Below are positions 22,963-33,452 of a stretch of DNA of 64,000 nt, piece by piece. Under the pieces are notes generated by a model, which had not been told where the DNA came from, ran no database searches, and saw nothing but the letters and a program-made list of their open reading frames with translations. Source of the DNA: Rhynchospora pubera (taxonomy: Eukaryota > Streptophyta > Magnoliopsida > Poales > Cyperaceae). Location: contig CM051461.1 in NCBI GenBank assembly GCA_028095005.1, positions 163,900,574 to 163,964,573 on the forward strand, read 5' to 3'. The translations under genes were made by a program, and so were the position numbers. Positions within the stretch are counted from its first letter, which is position 1, and each line of letters starts with the position of its first letter.

Positions 22963-24722
22963 TGTTGGAGTTATGTCCTAGAAATCAATAATTTAATGAC
23001 TTAAATATTAGTTTATGTTTTGGATGATATTTTATCATATGTTCCTAGGTTTATTATTGACAGATCATTCAGGTTGAGGATCTGAATTGTAGATCTCTGT
23101 GGATCATTCTTTAGAATGACAATAATAAATCTAAACGGTCCATAATCTTGATAATTAACAAGGAACATTAATTATCATATAAGATTAGTATGCAAGTTAA
23201 GTGATGATTAAGTTCTACAAATCATAGGTAAAGAGTTACCAACTTAATTGCATATGTATATGTTATGGAACATAGTACAGGACTTGACCCAACGAAATAA
23301 ACATATGGATTGTGTTATGTGTCATTGTTTATTTCGTTATGATTTTGGTTCTAAGTTTGAGATGATTATCTTTTCCACATGAGGATAGGTTCTATAAATC
23401 TCGTCTACCGCTGATTCCCGTTAAGGGCTGCTATACGGACTTGATTTACGTTCTCTTGAATTGTGCGGGGAAAAGCTAATCATCAAGAAAACCGTATGTC
23501 CCTCATTAATTCACTTAGTGAGTGACGATATCTGTTTGGGCCCCTTGATGGAGTTGGATCGTATGCGCGCAACTAAGCGATCAACTCTAGATCAAGAAAC
23601 GTATAATCTGCAAGAATGACACATTCCTATCTTGGATTATACGATGATATCGTGAGACATAAGAATCAAAATAGAGAAACATATTTATTCTCTTATGCAG
23701 GATTGAAATATTGTAGCAGTACACTATTTATGCGAATTGGAAATCATAACGTGTTGCTAGATACCACTTATGATTATTGGAATTAAATAACGATTTAATT
23801 TCATGGCCAACATAGCATAAATCCTCAAAGGGTCACACAAATAGGACATTAATCACACAGTGCATTATTTATTTATTCACAGCAGTAAGTTCTGTGGAAA
23901 TATGATAAGATTGATTAATTAATTATATACCGTTGCGAACCGTTATAATTAATTAAGTCAATGGATCATATAGAAATAAATTAATGCATTAACTAATCCT
24001 AAAACAATTATTAATGAGTTAATAATTAATTTAGTTCAACGCTTATTAATATAAATGGTTATATTGATGAATTGGGCCGTTATTTAAATAGCAAATATAT
24101 AGCCCAATTAAAGAGCAAAGTTGAGGGACCTTAATTATATGAATTAATGGTCCAAATGAAGGGGTTAAATGACCCATAAAGGCCCATTTCGTGACAGCCA
24201 TTTATGGTGGTAGGTGGGATGGCATAGTTGTAATTATGCAAGAGGTCAATTAGGTTTTGTGCTCTATATAAGGACCACTTATGAGAGCCTCCACCTAGCT
24301 TTTCTCTCTCCTCTCATTCCTCCCATGAGGCCGCCACTTTTCACCCTCTCCTTCTCTCTTTTGCTCATGTGTTGAGCTATTTTCTCTCCACTAAATCAAG
24401 GTTGTTGATTGATGCAAGAGAGAAAACCATAGGGATTAGGCTTGTTCTTTGGGTATGCTAGCACGTACCTTGTAGAACGTGATTAATCCTCCTTGGTGGA
24501 CTCGAGGGCGGTTACGAGACGTGGTGGAGACGGTGGAGAAGGCACGCCATCGATTCCCATGCCTTGGTCGAGCCCCGCGAATACGATTTCGCGGGAGGTA
24601 TCGATTTCTCCTCTTTCTCTTTGTGTCTATTGCTTAAAGTACTAGATCTCGTATTGTTTGTGTTTTAATTGGATAATTAAGCGTAATTAGTCACGAAATT
24701 AAAATTGGACAATTTTCTAACA
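22963..24722 (+). mobile_element. Solo LTR of the same family as 4769-6530
   Basis: This 1760-bp LTR begins TGTTGGAG and ends TTCTAACA. It is flanked by a perfect 5-bp target duplication ATTTC (22958-22962 and 24723-24727). No primer site, purine tract or second LTR adjoins it, so it is a solo LTR left by recombination between the two LTRs of a once complete element. A TATA box lies at 24265-24271. It lies only about 120 bp from the primer-site end of the endogenous pararetrovirus, either next to it or within its leader. Confidence 0.93.
24265..24271 (+). promoter_or_regulatory. TATA box of the solo LTR
   Basis: CTATATAAGG followed by a CT-rich leader; the counterpart of 5222-5228 in the other LTR. 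It would fire rightwards, towards the pararetroviral copy, antisense to its genes. Confidence 0.5.
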
Positions 24723-24844
24723 ATTTCATTATTTATACTTTTTATTTTCAGATTTTAAACAGTTTTAGTGCTTAGTTATAACCTCCCCTAATTGCCTTCC
24801 TAGAAAATTGAACTTATAAAGCCATAAGATAATTAAGAAACAAA

Positions 24845-24860
24845 CCTCGCTCTGATACCA
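24845..24860 (-). other. Pararetroviral primer binding site
   Basis: The reverse strand reads TGGTATCAGAGCGAGG, complementary to initiator tRNA-Met apart from one base near its inner end. In Caulimoviridae this site primes minus-strand DNA and marks the zero point of the circular genome. Recognisable viral sequence ends within about 120 bp of it. Confidence 0.85.
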
Positions 24861-24947
24861 AAGTGGAAGCGAAACTGATCGACTTTGAAACTTCGGATTA
24901 TAATTAATGCTGGCTTCAAAGATTTTTATGAAAGTGGAAAGAAAGAT

Positions 24948-24953
24948 TTTATT
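24948..24953 (-). promoter_or_regulatory. Candidate pararetroviral poly(A) signal
   Basis: AATAAA on the reverse strand, about 75 bp downstream of the TATA box and about 90 bp before the primer site. That is where a terminally redundant pregenomic RNA would be cleaved on its second pass. Confidence 0.55.
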
Positions 24954-25025
24954 GATAAGGTAAGATAAGAGAAGAAGTAAGACTTCAGAGTTTTTCTGTG
25001 TGTCTTGCAACTTTTGAATGACACT

Positions 25026-25033
25026 CTTTTATA
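25026..25033 (-). promoter_or_regulatory. Candidate pararetroviral pregenomic promoter (TATA box)
   Basis: The reverse strand reads CTCTATAAAAGAG in the gap between the last ORF and the primer site. A TGACG motif (as-1-like) lies about 55 bp upstream (25086-25090), a layout known from other Caulimoviridae promoters. Activity in the host is not shown by the sequence. Confidence 0.6.
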
Positions 25034-25405
25034 GAGACTTGAGTCTGGTACCTCAATAATGCATTGGGTGCTCATTGGGCCCCATCGTCATGCAATTAAT
25101 TGGATTACCACATACTTTTGTCTCCCACTCAAATAAAAAGATGCGCACTGACACACTTAGTGCGATCTGAAATTGGAATAAAGGAAAGCACTACCTCAGT
25201 GCTATCCAAAAGTAAAATAAAGAAAAGCACACTACCTCAATAATGCGCCTAAAGATGCATCAAGTGGCGCACTAAAACACACCAGTACAATTATTACGTA
25301 CTGGCACCATTATAAAGATGCCTTTTAGAAAAGAAAAGATGCCCAACTAACCTATGTGGTGCAGAATCAAACCAAACAAGTTGGCACCGAAAGTAAGCAT
25401 ACTAC
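25034..25405 (-). other. Viral intergenic region upstream of the TATA box
   Basis: No reading frame is visible. It contains repeated phrases such as AGTGTGCTTTTC-like and CACT-rich pieces that could be promoter elements. It corresponds to the enhancer part of a badnavirus intergenic region. Confidence 0.5.
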
Positions 25406-25831
25406 CTAATAATAGACGCTCTGCTGGATTATTTGAAGCCTATTGTGAGCTTCAATCATCTTTTCGATATTATAGTTAACAGGCCCGAGGGCATCCCTTG
25501 CCCAATTATCCTTACTAGCATGTTGTTCAAGTCTGACCTTTTGCAAATTGCTCATGACTAACAATTTTTCAAGCTCCGTAAGGGATTTTTGAATTTGGGC
25601 TTGGTGTAATTCCATGAGCCTTGTTCTCATTCCTCCTTCCATATTTAAAGTTGGCCTCGAAAATAATAAATCACAAGTGATTGTCTCATAGTCTTCTATT
25701 TCTTCTGTTTGGCCACATGATTCTCCCCAGCGAACAGCGTTGTTGAGCGCTATCCTGGAATCTGGCCTAAGACTATAACGCGGGGATCCTTCATAGCTTC
25801 TAAAAATATGGGTTAAATATTCCAGCACCAT
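25406..25831 (-). CDS. Pararetroviral ORF downstream of RNase H (ORF4-like), coiled-coil protein
   Basis: This intact frame encodes 141 aa from the ATG at 25831. The frame is open to an earlier ATG at 25927, but the extra 32 residues are hydrophobic and cross a strong 3' splice site. The ATG stands five bases after TTTTTGCAG, preceded by a T-rich tract. Residues about 65-110 form a likely coiled coil with Leu and Met heptads (LTELEKLLVMSNLQ). No known domain was recognised. Most badnaviruses have no separate ORF at this place. Rice tungro bacilliform virus does have an ORF4 after its polyprotein, made from a spliced RNA. By position and splice site this may be an analogue, which is inference. 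It could also be a decayed lineage-specific ORF. Confidence 0.55.
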   Translation of the reverse strand: MVLEYLTHIFRSYEGSPRYSLRPDSRIALNNAVRWGESCGQTEEIEDYETITCDLLFSRPTLNMEGGMRTRLMELHQAQIQKSLTELEKLLVMSNLQKVRLEQHASKDNWARDALGPVNYNIEKMIEAHNRLQIIQQSVYY

Positions 25832-25983
25832 TTTTCTGCAAAAATATAAACAAACTGAAACTATTAAACAAAAGACAGTTTTTCGTAGATTACTGCCAAA
25901 GATCAATGGTTTTCCGTAGATTACCATCAGACCTGAAAAAGAAACAAAAATAATTAAACATTTATTTGGATTTTAAAGGGGAA

Positions 25984-26202
25984 TCAGAGTAAAGAGCTAA
26001 TTTTTAAGATTAGCTCATTCATCTGCTTGTTTAGGCTGTCACTAAATCGGTCTGCTTCTTCGAATGCTTCCTCGAGATGTGCTAATAATAGTCCTTGTTG
26101 TTCTTGTATCTCACTGGTAACAGTCAATTTTGTTGTTAATCGGGAGAGTGCATCAGCTAAGCTGTTTAGCTTACCATCTATGTGCTCAAAATTAATCTGC
26201 AC
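25984..26202 (-). pseudogene. Pararetroviral ORF3: C-terminal end of RNase H
   Basis: This is the last 72 residues of the polyprotein, in frame with 26203-27813 and separated from it by the TGA at 26203-26205. It carries the end of the RNase H domain (HIDGKLNSLADALSRL) and a short hydrophilic tail with a natural stop. The ATG right after the stop is internal to the domain. Confidence 0.85.
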
Positions 26203-27813
26203 TCATGTCCCTGTTACATAATCAACAAAATTTATCCATCTCACCCTTGATGGTTTATTTTGGGCTGACTTATTGAAAAAGGATATTATTGCTTGACAGT
26301 CAGTCCTTAGCGTTATCTCCTGTTGATCAAGATAGTGGATTTTTAGTACCTTCAATGTCTCCATGCAAGCGTGTATTTCTGCATCAATGGTTGACTTGAT
26401 CACCGGGAATTTTCCGCTAGCATAGGCACAAATCTTTTCTATGGATCTGGGGTCATGCTTCTTTGGTTTCCATTTACATATGCCACCCCACCCTTCCATA
26501 CATCCGTCTGTTTCAAGGATGATATAGCTCCCTGTTGGTGGAAGCTCCAAATCTGGCAGGTTTTGCACTTTTTCCTTGATTTTTCTGATTAGTTCATAAT
26601 CAGACGGTTTAAGGCGCTTATCTCCATGAGGGCTGGTTTTTGTGTACAAGGGACCTAGAAGAGTCCCAAGTTTTGGAATGTAACTCCTGGCGTAATTGAG
26701 TATGCCTAACCATGCTCGGAGTCCGGCCTTTTCTTTCAGTTTCTCCTCATCAAAGGAGACGGTCTTCTTTATGACATGGGGTTGGAGTTTCACCTTACTC
26801 CTTCCAATGATTGCTCCAAGGAATTCAATTTCTCTAACTGCTATCTTCATCTTTGTTGGAGAGAGTACGAGGCCCCATTTTTCACAGATTTCTAGCATTT
26901 TTCTAAGATGCTCGGCATGTTGTTGTTCATTTTCAGAAAATACTAGAATATCATCAATATACACCGCTATAAAATCTTCGGTACCAGTAAAACACTGATC
27001 CATCTTTCTTTGGAAAATAGCTGATGCGTTCTTTAGTCCAAATGGCATAACGAGCCATTCATATAGTCCACCAGGCACCACAAAAGCAGTCCATTCAATT
27101 GACTCAAGTGCCATTGCCACCTGATGAAATCCACTCTTGAGGTCGAATTTCGAGTATATCTTGCTGTGACCGACCTTTTTAAGGATAGTATTGATGCCAG
27201 GGAGGCTATACTGGTCCTTATGAGTATTATCATTGAGGGACCTGTAGTTGAATACCATGCGCTCTTTGCTTTTAATTTCTTTGCCAGTGACTGGGTCAAT
27301 GGCAGTTCCAGAATTAACCATTATAGCCATGGTTCTGTGCCTGCTCTTACTAGGCCTGATTACTCCCAGTTGTAATAACGCCTTTGTATGTTTTTCAAAT
27401 TGTTCCTTCATTTGAGGCGTCACATGCTTCAGAGGTTTATCCTGAATTTGGAGGTCAGGATTTATGATGTCGAGAGAGCATGTCACCTGATTTTTAGACC
27501 AGTGTTTCAAAGGGTTTTCTCCAATGAACCCTTGTTCTTTTAATCTGTTGAGTAGTGGTCTGAACTTTTCTTTAAACTGTTGTGACTCTTGCTCTTGGTG
27601 GTATGCTACGGCCTCTCTTACTTCAATGTATTCTAAACCTGTCAGGTCGAGCTCAGGAATTGCGGCTTGTACCACCTCAGCATCTGTTGTGGTTGCAATC
27701 GTCGTGATGTTTTTGTAGAAAGTTACATTCTGGCCTTCGATTCGTAAACCGCCTTGCATGGATCGGATAAAATTGCATCCGATCAGCATTTGAACTCCCT
27801 CCTTCTTCCCCAT
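26203..27813 (-). pseudogene. Pararetroviral ORF3: reverse transcriptase and RNase H
   Basis: 536 codons with no integrase. The segment begins at the end of the protease domain. RT motifs run from about residue 140: RMVFNYRSLND, YSKFDLKSGFHQVAM, MPFGLKNASAIFQRKMD, and the catalytic YIDD at about 285-288 followed by ILVFS. RNase H starts near 425 with ETDGCMEGWGG and contains TDCQAIISFF. The enzyme would copy pregenomic RNA into DNA. The frame is offset from the upstream segment (overlap 27783-27813, a frameshift) and ends in a premature TGA inside RNase H. Confidence 0.9.
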
Positions 27814-30554
27814 CGAAAAAAATAGGTGAAGGAAATTCTGAACCTATTCGACTCAATTAGCATACTACCATTTTTGAGTTTTAGACTGGCTATCTGAGTT
27901 GAGTTTAGCCCATTGATTTGTATGGGATAGGCGCTTGGCTCCAATGCCTCTTGTGGGATAATTTCTTGGTTGTCACAGCAGACAGTTGCTCCTGTGTCAA
28001 GAATTGCTTGAACCTTGAATGGATTGACTCCTGGTATTTCAAAGGTTATCTCCATGTTGTAGAGTCTGTTTAGGACCCTTTTGCCCCTTACAGGGTCTTG
28101 GACCACTGTATTGAATCGCTTAATTTCCTCAGTAGAGATAGTATTGGCAGAAGCTATTCGAAGAGCTCCTGTTGGATTTTTAGGTTCCATCTCTATTTCT
28201 TCATCCATCTCTTCGTCTTCGAACCGTAGTTTGGTTTTTCCTTTGTCTTTCTTCATTAATTCATCAAACTCGGCTTCGAGATCCTCTGTTCTGGCCTCAA
28301 ACAGTTGTTGTTTGAGTTTTCCATTTTCTGCCAAGAGGTATTGAACATAAGACACCAGCTCATTGATTAGCTGATCCTTACTGTCATATGGTGCTATTGG
28401 CTGCACCTTAGCTCGTATTCGTCTGCCCAGCCTGAATCTTGAACACATAGGACATACTGTTAGGCGACAGTTTTTACAGTATGCCCTTGTTGATTCAGTC
28501 GTCATTTCTTTACACATGGAACATTTTTCATGTCCTATTGGAACTGAATCATTGTCCTTCCAGTCATGGGGACAATCTCTTTGATCTTCAGGCAGTTGTA
28601 TATAACTCCTCCAGCTCAATTGCTCTACCTGCATCATGAGTAATTGCTCGCCAAATGGTAAATCATTGATTACGGCTGAAGCAACATTTCCAACTTCTCC
28701 TTCAGATAATGAGCAAATTGCATCACTATTAGGTTCGTTTAGGTCAACTGAGAGGACATCCCAGCTGTCTGACAGCTCCATGTTTTCAATAATGGCTGCT
28801 CTGGCAATATTTCCTGTTTTGCGGTTACAATCTCGCGCGAAATGTCCTTCTTCTCCGCAAATGAAACACTTGCATTTACGAACTTTGTCAGCATGCTTTC
28901 TCTTGAATACACGCACATGAGATTCGTGGGATTTGCCTTTGTAAGTTTTGGACTTGCGAAGTCCATACTTCTTTCTTTCTCCATAGTAGCCTGGTAATGG
29001 GATTTTGCTACAAAAAGAGAGATCTTTCAAGCTCCTTTGGAGTGCAGCTTGTTTGCATCTTTCAGCCAGGTACTGGTATGAGAAATTTATTCTTGGCATA
29101 ACGCCTATCGCTGCTCCAGGGTATTTGTCTAAAAATGCCTTTTCTAGCTCTTGCCCAATTAGAGGTGGCATTTTTCTGAAGAATTTTTCCGAGAGTTCTG
29201 AGGAAATGTACATCCTCCCGGATTTTGCTGCAAGGATCTTGTAATCATTCATGTAATTGAACAGATCCTTAACATGGTTACATGACAAGCGTTCAAGGTC
29301 TTGGTAAGCGCGTGTCTGCTCTTCAGTGGACCCTTGGTATGGGTCCTCTAGCAGTATCATTCTTCGAATGCAGGAGATTACGTTTTGGGGATCATCTGCA
29401 ACTGCTATCAATTCTTCATATTCATGGGGATATGCCATTCTCCATTGGATAAACATCTTTTTCTCTACATCCCCTAGAAGATTTTCAATGAAAATCACCT
29501 TACTCTTGTTATCTGTCCAGTTGCGGTCATTTACCACATTGAGAGTAATTGATTCCCATCGAGAAATTACATCACTGTATTGCCCGATATCTTCTGGTAA
29601 TATCAGAATTGCACCTTTATCACTTTGAGCATCTGGAAGGTTGAATCTTCCACTATGTTGTTGTGCATATCCTCCTTTGAGTCTGCCAACATGATCTCTG
29701 ATTTCATGTATCGTTGGCATCGATGTTTGTCGGGATGTGCTCGCCGGAGGGTAATTAACAGGACCCATTACTGGTTCTGTTGGCCTTCTCTGGGTAAGTG
29801 AACTCTCAGCTGTTGAAAAAGCTGATTCCATCATTTTTGTGAAAGCCTTCATCTTAGGATATTCTAGTTCTGTTTCTTCTGCCGCGTATGCAAAATGCGA
29901 CAGTTTGTCTTTATCATCTTCAGAGGCGAAAGGATTAAGCCATTCTTCATCTGATTCATCATCTTTATCCCAGATTGGACAATAATCTAGCATCGGTCCT
30001 TCTCTAGACAGGGATGCCAATAGTTGGATTGATTTTAATTCTTCTTCAAATGAGGTTTCTGGTTCCTCAATTGTAACCATCAAGGCCATTTCTTCATCTA
30101 GTTCCTCCTCATCATTAGGCCCGACAACTACTGGTTCTGCTGGTGCAGTTGCTGTATATCCACCAAATCTAATGGCTAGGGAGCCATCAGTTCTTGATCT
30201 GACTCGAATTGTTTGTGGGTGTTGCACTTCTGGAATTGCTGGTGGCCTGATTATCCATCGTTGGCCTCTCAATTCTTCGGTTGATCTCGGTTGTCCCGGT
30301 ATAGCTCTTATGCCCCTGCTTGCTAGGTGTTCTGTTACACCTTGGACATTGTACCGGAAGTTGGTGTGGCTGGTGTTTGATAACCTCCCTATTAAAGATC
30401 GAGAGATTAAGAGGTTGCTTTCTCCACCTCGCCATGATTCATACCCATGAGTTTGTACAACCAATTGGATGTGATTGTAAAAATCATGAATACTAACCAT
30501 CATGTCAGGAACTGCGTATGCCAGCTGTGTGTTGTCTGTTAAGTCCATTTCCAT
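27783..30554 (-). pseudogene. Pararetroviral ORF3: movement, capsid, Cys motifs and protease
   Basis: 923 codons from the first ATG after the TAG at 30582; the frame is the same as in the N-terminal piece. The first 130 or so residues belong to the movement-protein region. An acidic linker covers about 140-230 and the capsid region about 290-550. A CCHC knuckle lies at about 563-576 (CFICGEEGHFARDC). The second Cys motif, CX2CX11CX2CX4CX2C, lies at about 678-704 and is characteristic of badnaviruses. A coiled coil follows, then the aspartic protease with DTG at about 853-855. The frame closes with TGA at 27783, at the shift into the RT frame. Confidence 0.9.
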
Positions 30555-30581
30555 GGAGGTTATCAGTGAGGTATCGTTTCC

Positions 30582-31061
30582 CTATCTTGTGTCTCTCAAA
30601 ACAACTAGAGCATTTACCCCTGCACTTCTTCTGTGCAGAGCGTATAGCCTGACCATTACAACACCTATATGTAAGTGCTGTAATCCTTCTTCTACGAGCC
30701 TGTTGTAGCTTTCCTGAGAGATAAAGGGAATTTCCCTTTGGTCTCCAACCACCAGAATTCTTTCATCGGAATAATGTTGGTATACCCGATGATTTCTTTC
30801 GCTCCATCCGGCTTGGTATAGTGTTTTCGCCTGGACTTGCTGTGCTCTGCGAAACTGTGAGATGCTCAGTTCCGCATCAGGACTTAGTTGAGATTCTAAT
30901 GTCCTTCGATATTGCCTACGTCTTGGCAATCTTCTTTGTGCCTCATATCGCAACCGACTTCCGAGTCTGTAATCCCGGATTTGATCTTCAACGGTTGGTA
31001 TTTGGTTTCCGTGGCCTGATACAGATGGTCTACCCACTGTTTCTGTTTGAGTACGACTCAT
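30582..31061 (-). pseudogene. Pararetroviral ORF3: N-terminal segment
   Basis: 159 codons from the ATG that overlaps the ORF2 stop (ATGA). It is rich in Arg and contains VEDQIRDYRLGSRLRYEAQRR and a segment with RVYQHYSDERILVV that I associate with the start of badnavirus polyproteins (movement-protein side). It ends in an in-frame TAG directly after RDTR; downstream sequence continues in the same frame, so the stop looks like a point mutation. Confidence 0.88.
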
Positions 31062-31456
31062 TGTATCTTTTTCTTTTCTTCTTCGTATATTTTCTTTGGG
31101 TCACGGTATACGAAAAATTTGCCCGTTATGGTTGGTCGTTTTGAGGTTGTTGGTGGACCAAGACTCAAGTTTTTGAGTTGATTTTGAATTTGTTCTAGGG
31201 CCTCGGATGTGTCAGACCCTTCAGGTGCTTTTGTCCTTCTGAGTTCTCTTATTTGGTCCTTGCAATCTTCAAGTTCTTCCTTGATTTTAACAAGCAGTTG
31301 AATGATTGTGTTGTTCTGCTTGATAATTGTTGATGTGCCCTTTTTTGTTGCTTCAGATGGTTTAACGAAACCAAGGGCTGGCTCTTCTAATGATTTTGTT
31401 GCTCGCAGGGCTTCTCTGTGTACTGAACTTTCAGCAGTGAGACACCAGTCGCTCAT
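31058..31456 (-). CDS. Pararetroviral ORF2 (virion-associated coiled-coil protein)
   Basis: The frame of 132 aa is intact. A central coiled coil (NNTIIQLLVKIKEELEDCKD, about residues 47-66, continuing to about 75) follows a segment with ALGFVKPSE. The C-terminus is basic and Lys-rich (FFVYRDPKKIYEEEKKK). The length, the coiled coil and the 4-bp ATGA overlap with ORF3 fit the badnavirus ORF2 product, a nucleic-acid-binding protein associated with virions. No ORF1 precedes it; the DNA upstream is stop-rich and looks non-viral. Confidence 0.85.
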   Translation of the reverse strand: MSDWCLTAESSVHREALRATKSLEEPALGFVKPSEATKKGTSTIIKQNNTIIQLLVKIKEELEDCKDQIRELRRTKAPEGSDTSEALEQIQNQLKNLSLGPPTTSKRPTITGKFFVYRDPKKIYEEEKKKIQ

Positions 31457-32648
31457 AAATAAAAATAATTTTATGAGTATTTAAATCAAGATTTATCCTT
31501 AATTTCTAAATGACTTTTTATCTCAAATATTTCTAGGTCGGTCTTTAGGTTTGATTATACCATTCATGAATATTTTATCCCAAAATTTAAGTATAAACTA
31601 TGATTGTTCATCTTGATTTTTCTGGGTGCAATTATGGAATTCCTATGATTTTCTTCCATACTACAATTTTTGTCCTCATGTGCGCTACACCATTGTGTTG
31701 CGCGACACATGAATTGATTTCATGTACTCCTTTTGCACAAATTTCACAAGACAAGGGTTGTCAGTACTGTTCTTTTTTTATTATTTTTGGCAAATTGATG
31801 CAAACCTACAATCCTTTTGTCGATATCTACTTCGCTTCAGAAATATATATAATAGGGAGCAAGTTGCTGTTCAAACCTTGACTTTACTTTTTATTTTACA
31901 GTACCGAACGAAATCGCTTGACATTCATTGGACGGCTCTCTCTTTACGAGCGGTCCCTTTTTCAATATCCGCTGGCAAATTTGAATCTTTTCTAAATGGA
32001 AGATTCACATTATATATGGATTCAAATTTATCGATATTTAATTAATGATTTCATTAATTTAAAATTTTATATGTTATATTTGATGCCATAGAAAATCATA
32101 TATGAACTATAAAACATATTCATTACTTATTAAGCTTAATATATTTCTTTTCAGTCCAATAAAAATAAATATAACTGTCAAATTATTAGGATAGGAATCC
32201 ATTAACTCATTTGACGGCTTTCAACTGTTAAAAATATTACAATTTGGAAATAAGACGCCTCAAATGTACATATCATTGTCATTGTAATGAAAAATAAGGA
32301 AAATTCATTCACCAAATGAGATGAAAATGCCAATGGTCCACATTTTAAAACTTTAAATAAATATCAAATGATGTTAAAACTATATGTGATTCCATACACA
32401 ATTAATATATAAGACTAACAATTTATTTATTAATTTTTATTTTTAATTTTTTTTACTTAATGTGAGAATTCGTAATGAAGAAGTTAGAAATTGTGAATTA
32501 ATTGCAATCTATTTATTATTCCCATCAATAATTCCTTCCACTGTTCTCTCACCTTTTGGGTTTTCTCAAACACGAGTCTTGCCTTTTGACTTTTCTGAGT
32601 CCAGAATAATGTCTCAGGCTCTTAAACTACGGATTTAAATAAAAACAA
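31457..32648. other. Gene-free spacer between the endogenous virus and a MULE-type element
   Basis: No intact gene is visible. A short reverse-strand stretch at 31707-31748 fits a CX2CX4HX4C pattern between stop codons, perhaps a gag remnant. The rest is AT-rich. Confidence 0.5.
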
Positions 32649-33452
32649 GGCAAAATTAGATATAACCCCTCAAAACATTTCCAATTAGAAATAATCCTTT
32701 CAAAACTTCAAATTTAGATATAACCCCTTTTAATCATCTCAATAATAAATATAAACCCTTTTTATCATTTTTATATATTCTAACAATATTTTTTAACAAA
32801 ATAATGAACTGTACAATATTTGGACGAAAATGCCCCTCTCCCAGTCCAAGACCTTTCATTTTCCCGCTTGAAATAAACATGAAAATTTAGAACCGATTTA
32901 TATCTCTTCTCTATCTCTCTCTTCTGCGCTAAATAACAATGGAGACAAAGGCTTCGTTCACCTACTGGTACAATATAGCCTGATAAAGCTCCGTCCGTTT
33001 ACCTTCTATTTTCTTTGTTCTTTCTTTTACTTTTCTCTTTTATTCATTTTATATTTTTAGCTTTGCTTTTACCTTTTGCCCTTCGAACTTTAGCCACTGG
33101 TTCATGGATCCTTAATAACCGAATACTATTTGTTTTATTAAAATACCATCCTAAGTGCATTATAATCTCAAAAAAAAAAAAAAAAACTGACGAGGTTCTT
33201 TGTTGTGGTCAGTGAATTTTATTGGGAAATAGCTTGATGGACAACTAATTTGGCGCGGAGAGAAAGAGAGAAGGACATTTTCGTCCAAATATTGTTTAGT
33301 TCATTATTTTTTTTTGAAAAATATTGTTAGAATATATAAAAATGACTAAAAGGGTTTATATCTATTATTAAAAGGGGTTATATCTAAATTTGAAGTTTTG
33401 AGGGGGTTATTTCTAATTAGAGATATTTCAAGGGGTTATATCTAATTTTGCC
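32649..33452. mobile_element. Non-autonomous MULE-type element with about 190-bp inverted repeats
   Basis: The left end (GGCAAAATTAGATATAACCC) and the right end are inverse copies, and the similarity extends about 190 bp inwards (to about 32840 and from about 33265). The flanks TAAAAACAA (32640-32648) and TAAAAAAAA (33453-33461) agree in 8 of 9 bases. Long inverted repeats with a 9-bp duplication are typical of Mutator-like elements. There is no transposase. The centre holds a CT-rich leader and a short ATG frame (METKASFTYWYNIA, from 32939), perhaps a captured 5' gene fragment. Confidence 0.75.

Larger units (their letters stand above)
24845..31456 (-). other. Endogenous badnavirus-type pararetrovirus, nearly complete, inactivated
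   Basis: The reverse strand carries, in viral order, ORF2, the ORF3 polyprotein (movement, capsid, zinc knuckle, second Cys motif, protease, RT, RNase H), a further ORF, a TATA box, a poly(A) signal and a tRNA-iMet primer site. The ATGA overlap of ORF2 and ORF3 and the second motif CX2CX11CX2CX4CX2C after the knuckle are badnavirus hallmarks. There is no integrase and no LTR, as expected for Caulimoviridae. ORF1 and most of the leader are not found. ORF3 has an in-frame TAG (30582-30584), a frameshift near 27.8 kb and an in-frame TGA (26203-26205), so this copy cannot give a full polyprotein. The few lesions suggest a fairly recent integration. Confidence 0.92.

Noticed and set aside
24765..25010. 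81-codon reverse frame near the viral primer site
   Set aside because: It overlaps the primer site and poly(A) signal, which explain the sequence; no match to ORF1 features.
27124..30708. Forward-strand frames across the viral segment
   Set aside because: Shadows of the reverse-strand polyprotein; they carry no domain and are interrupted.
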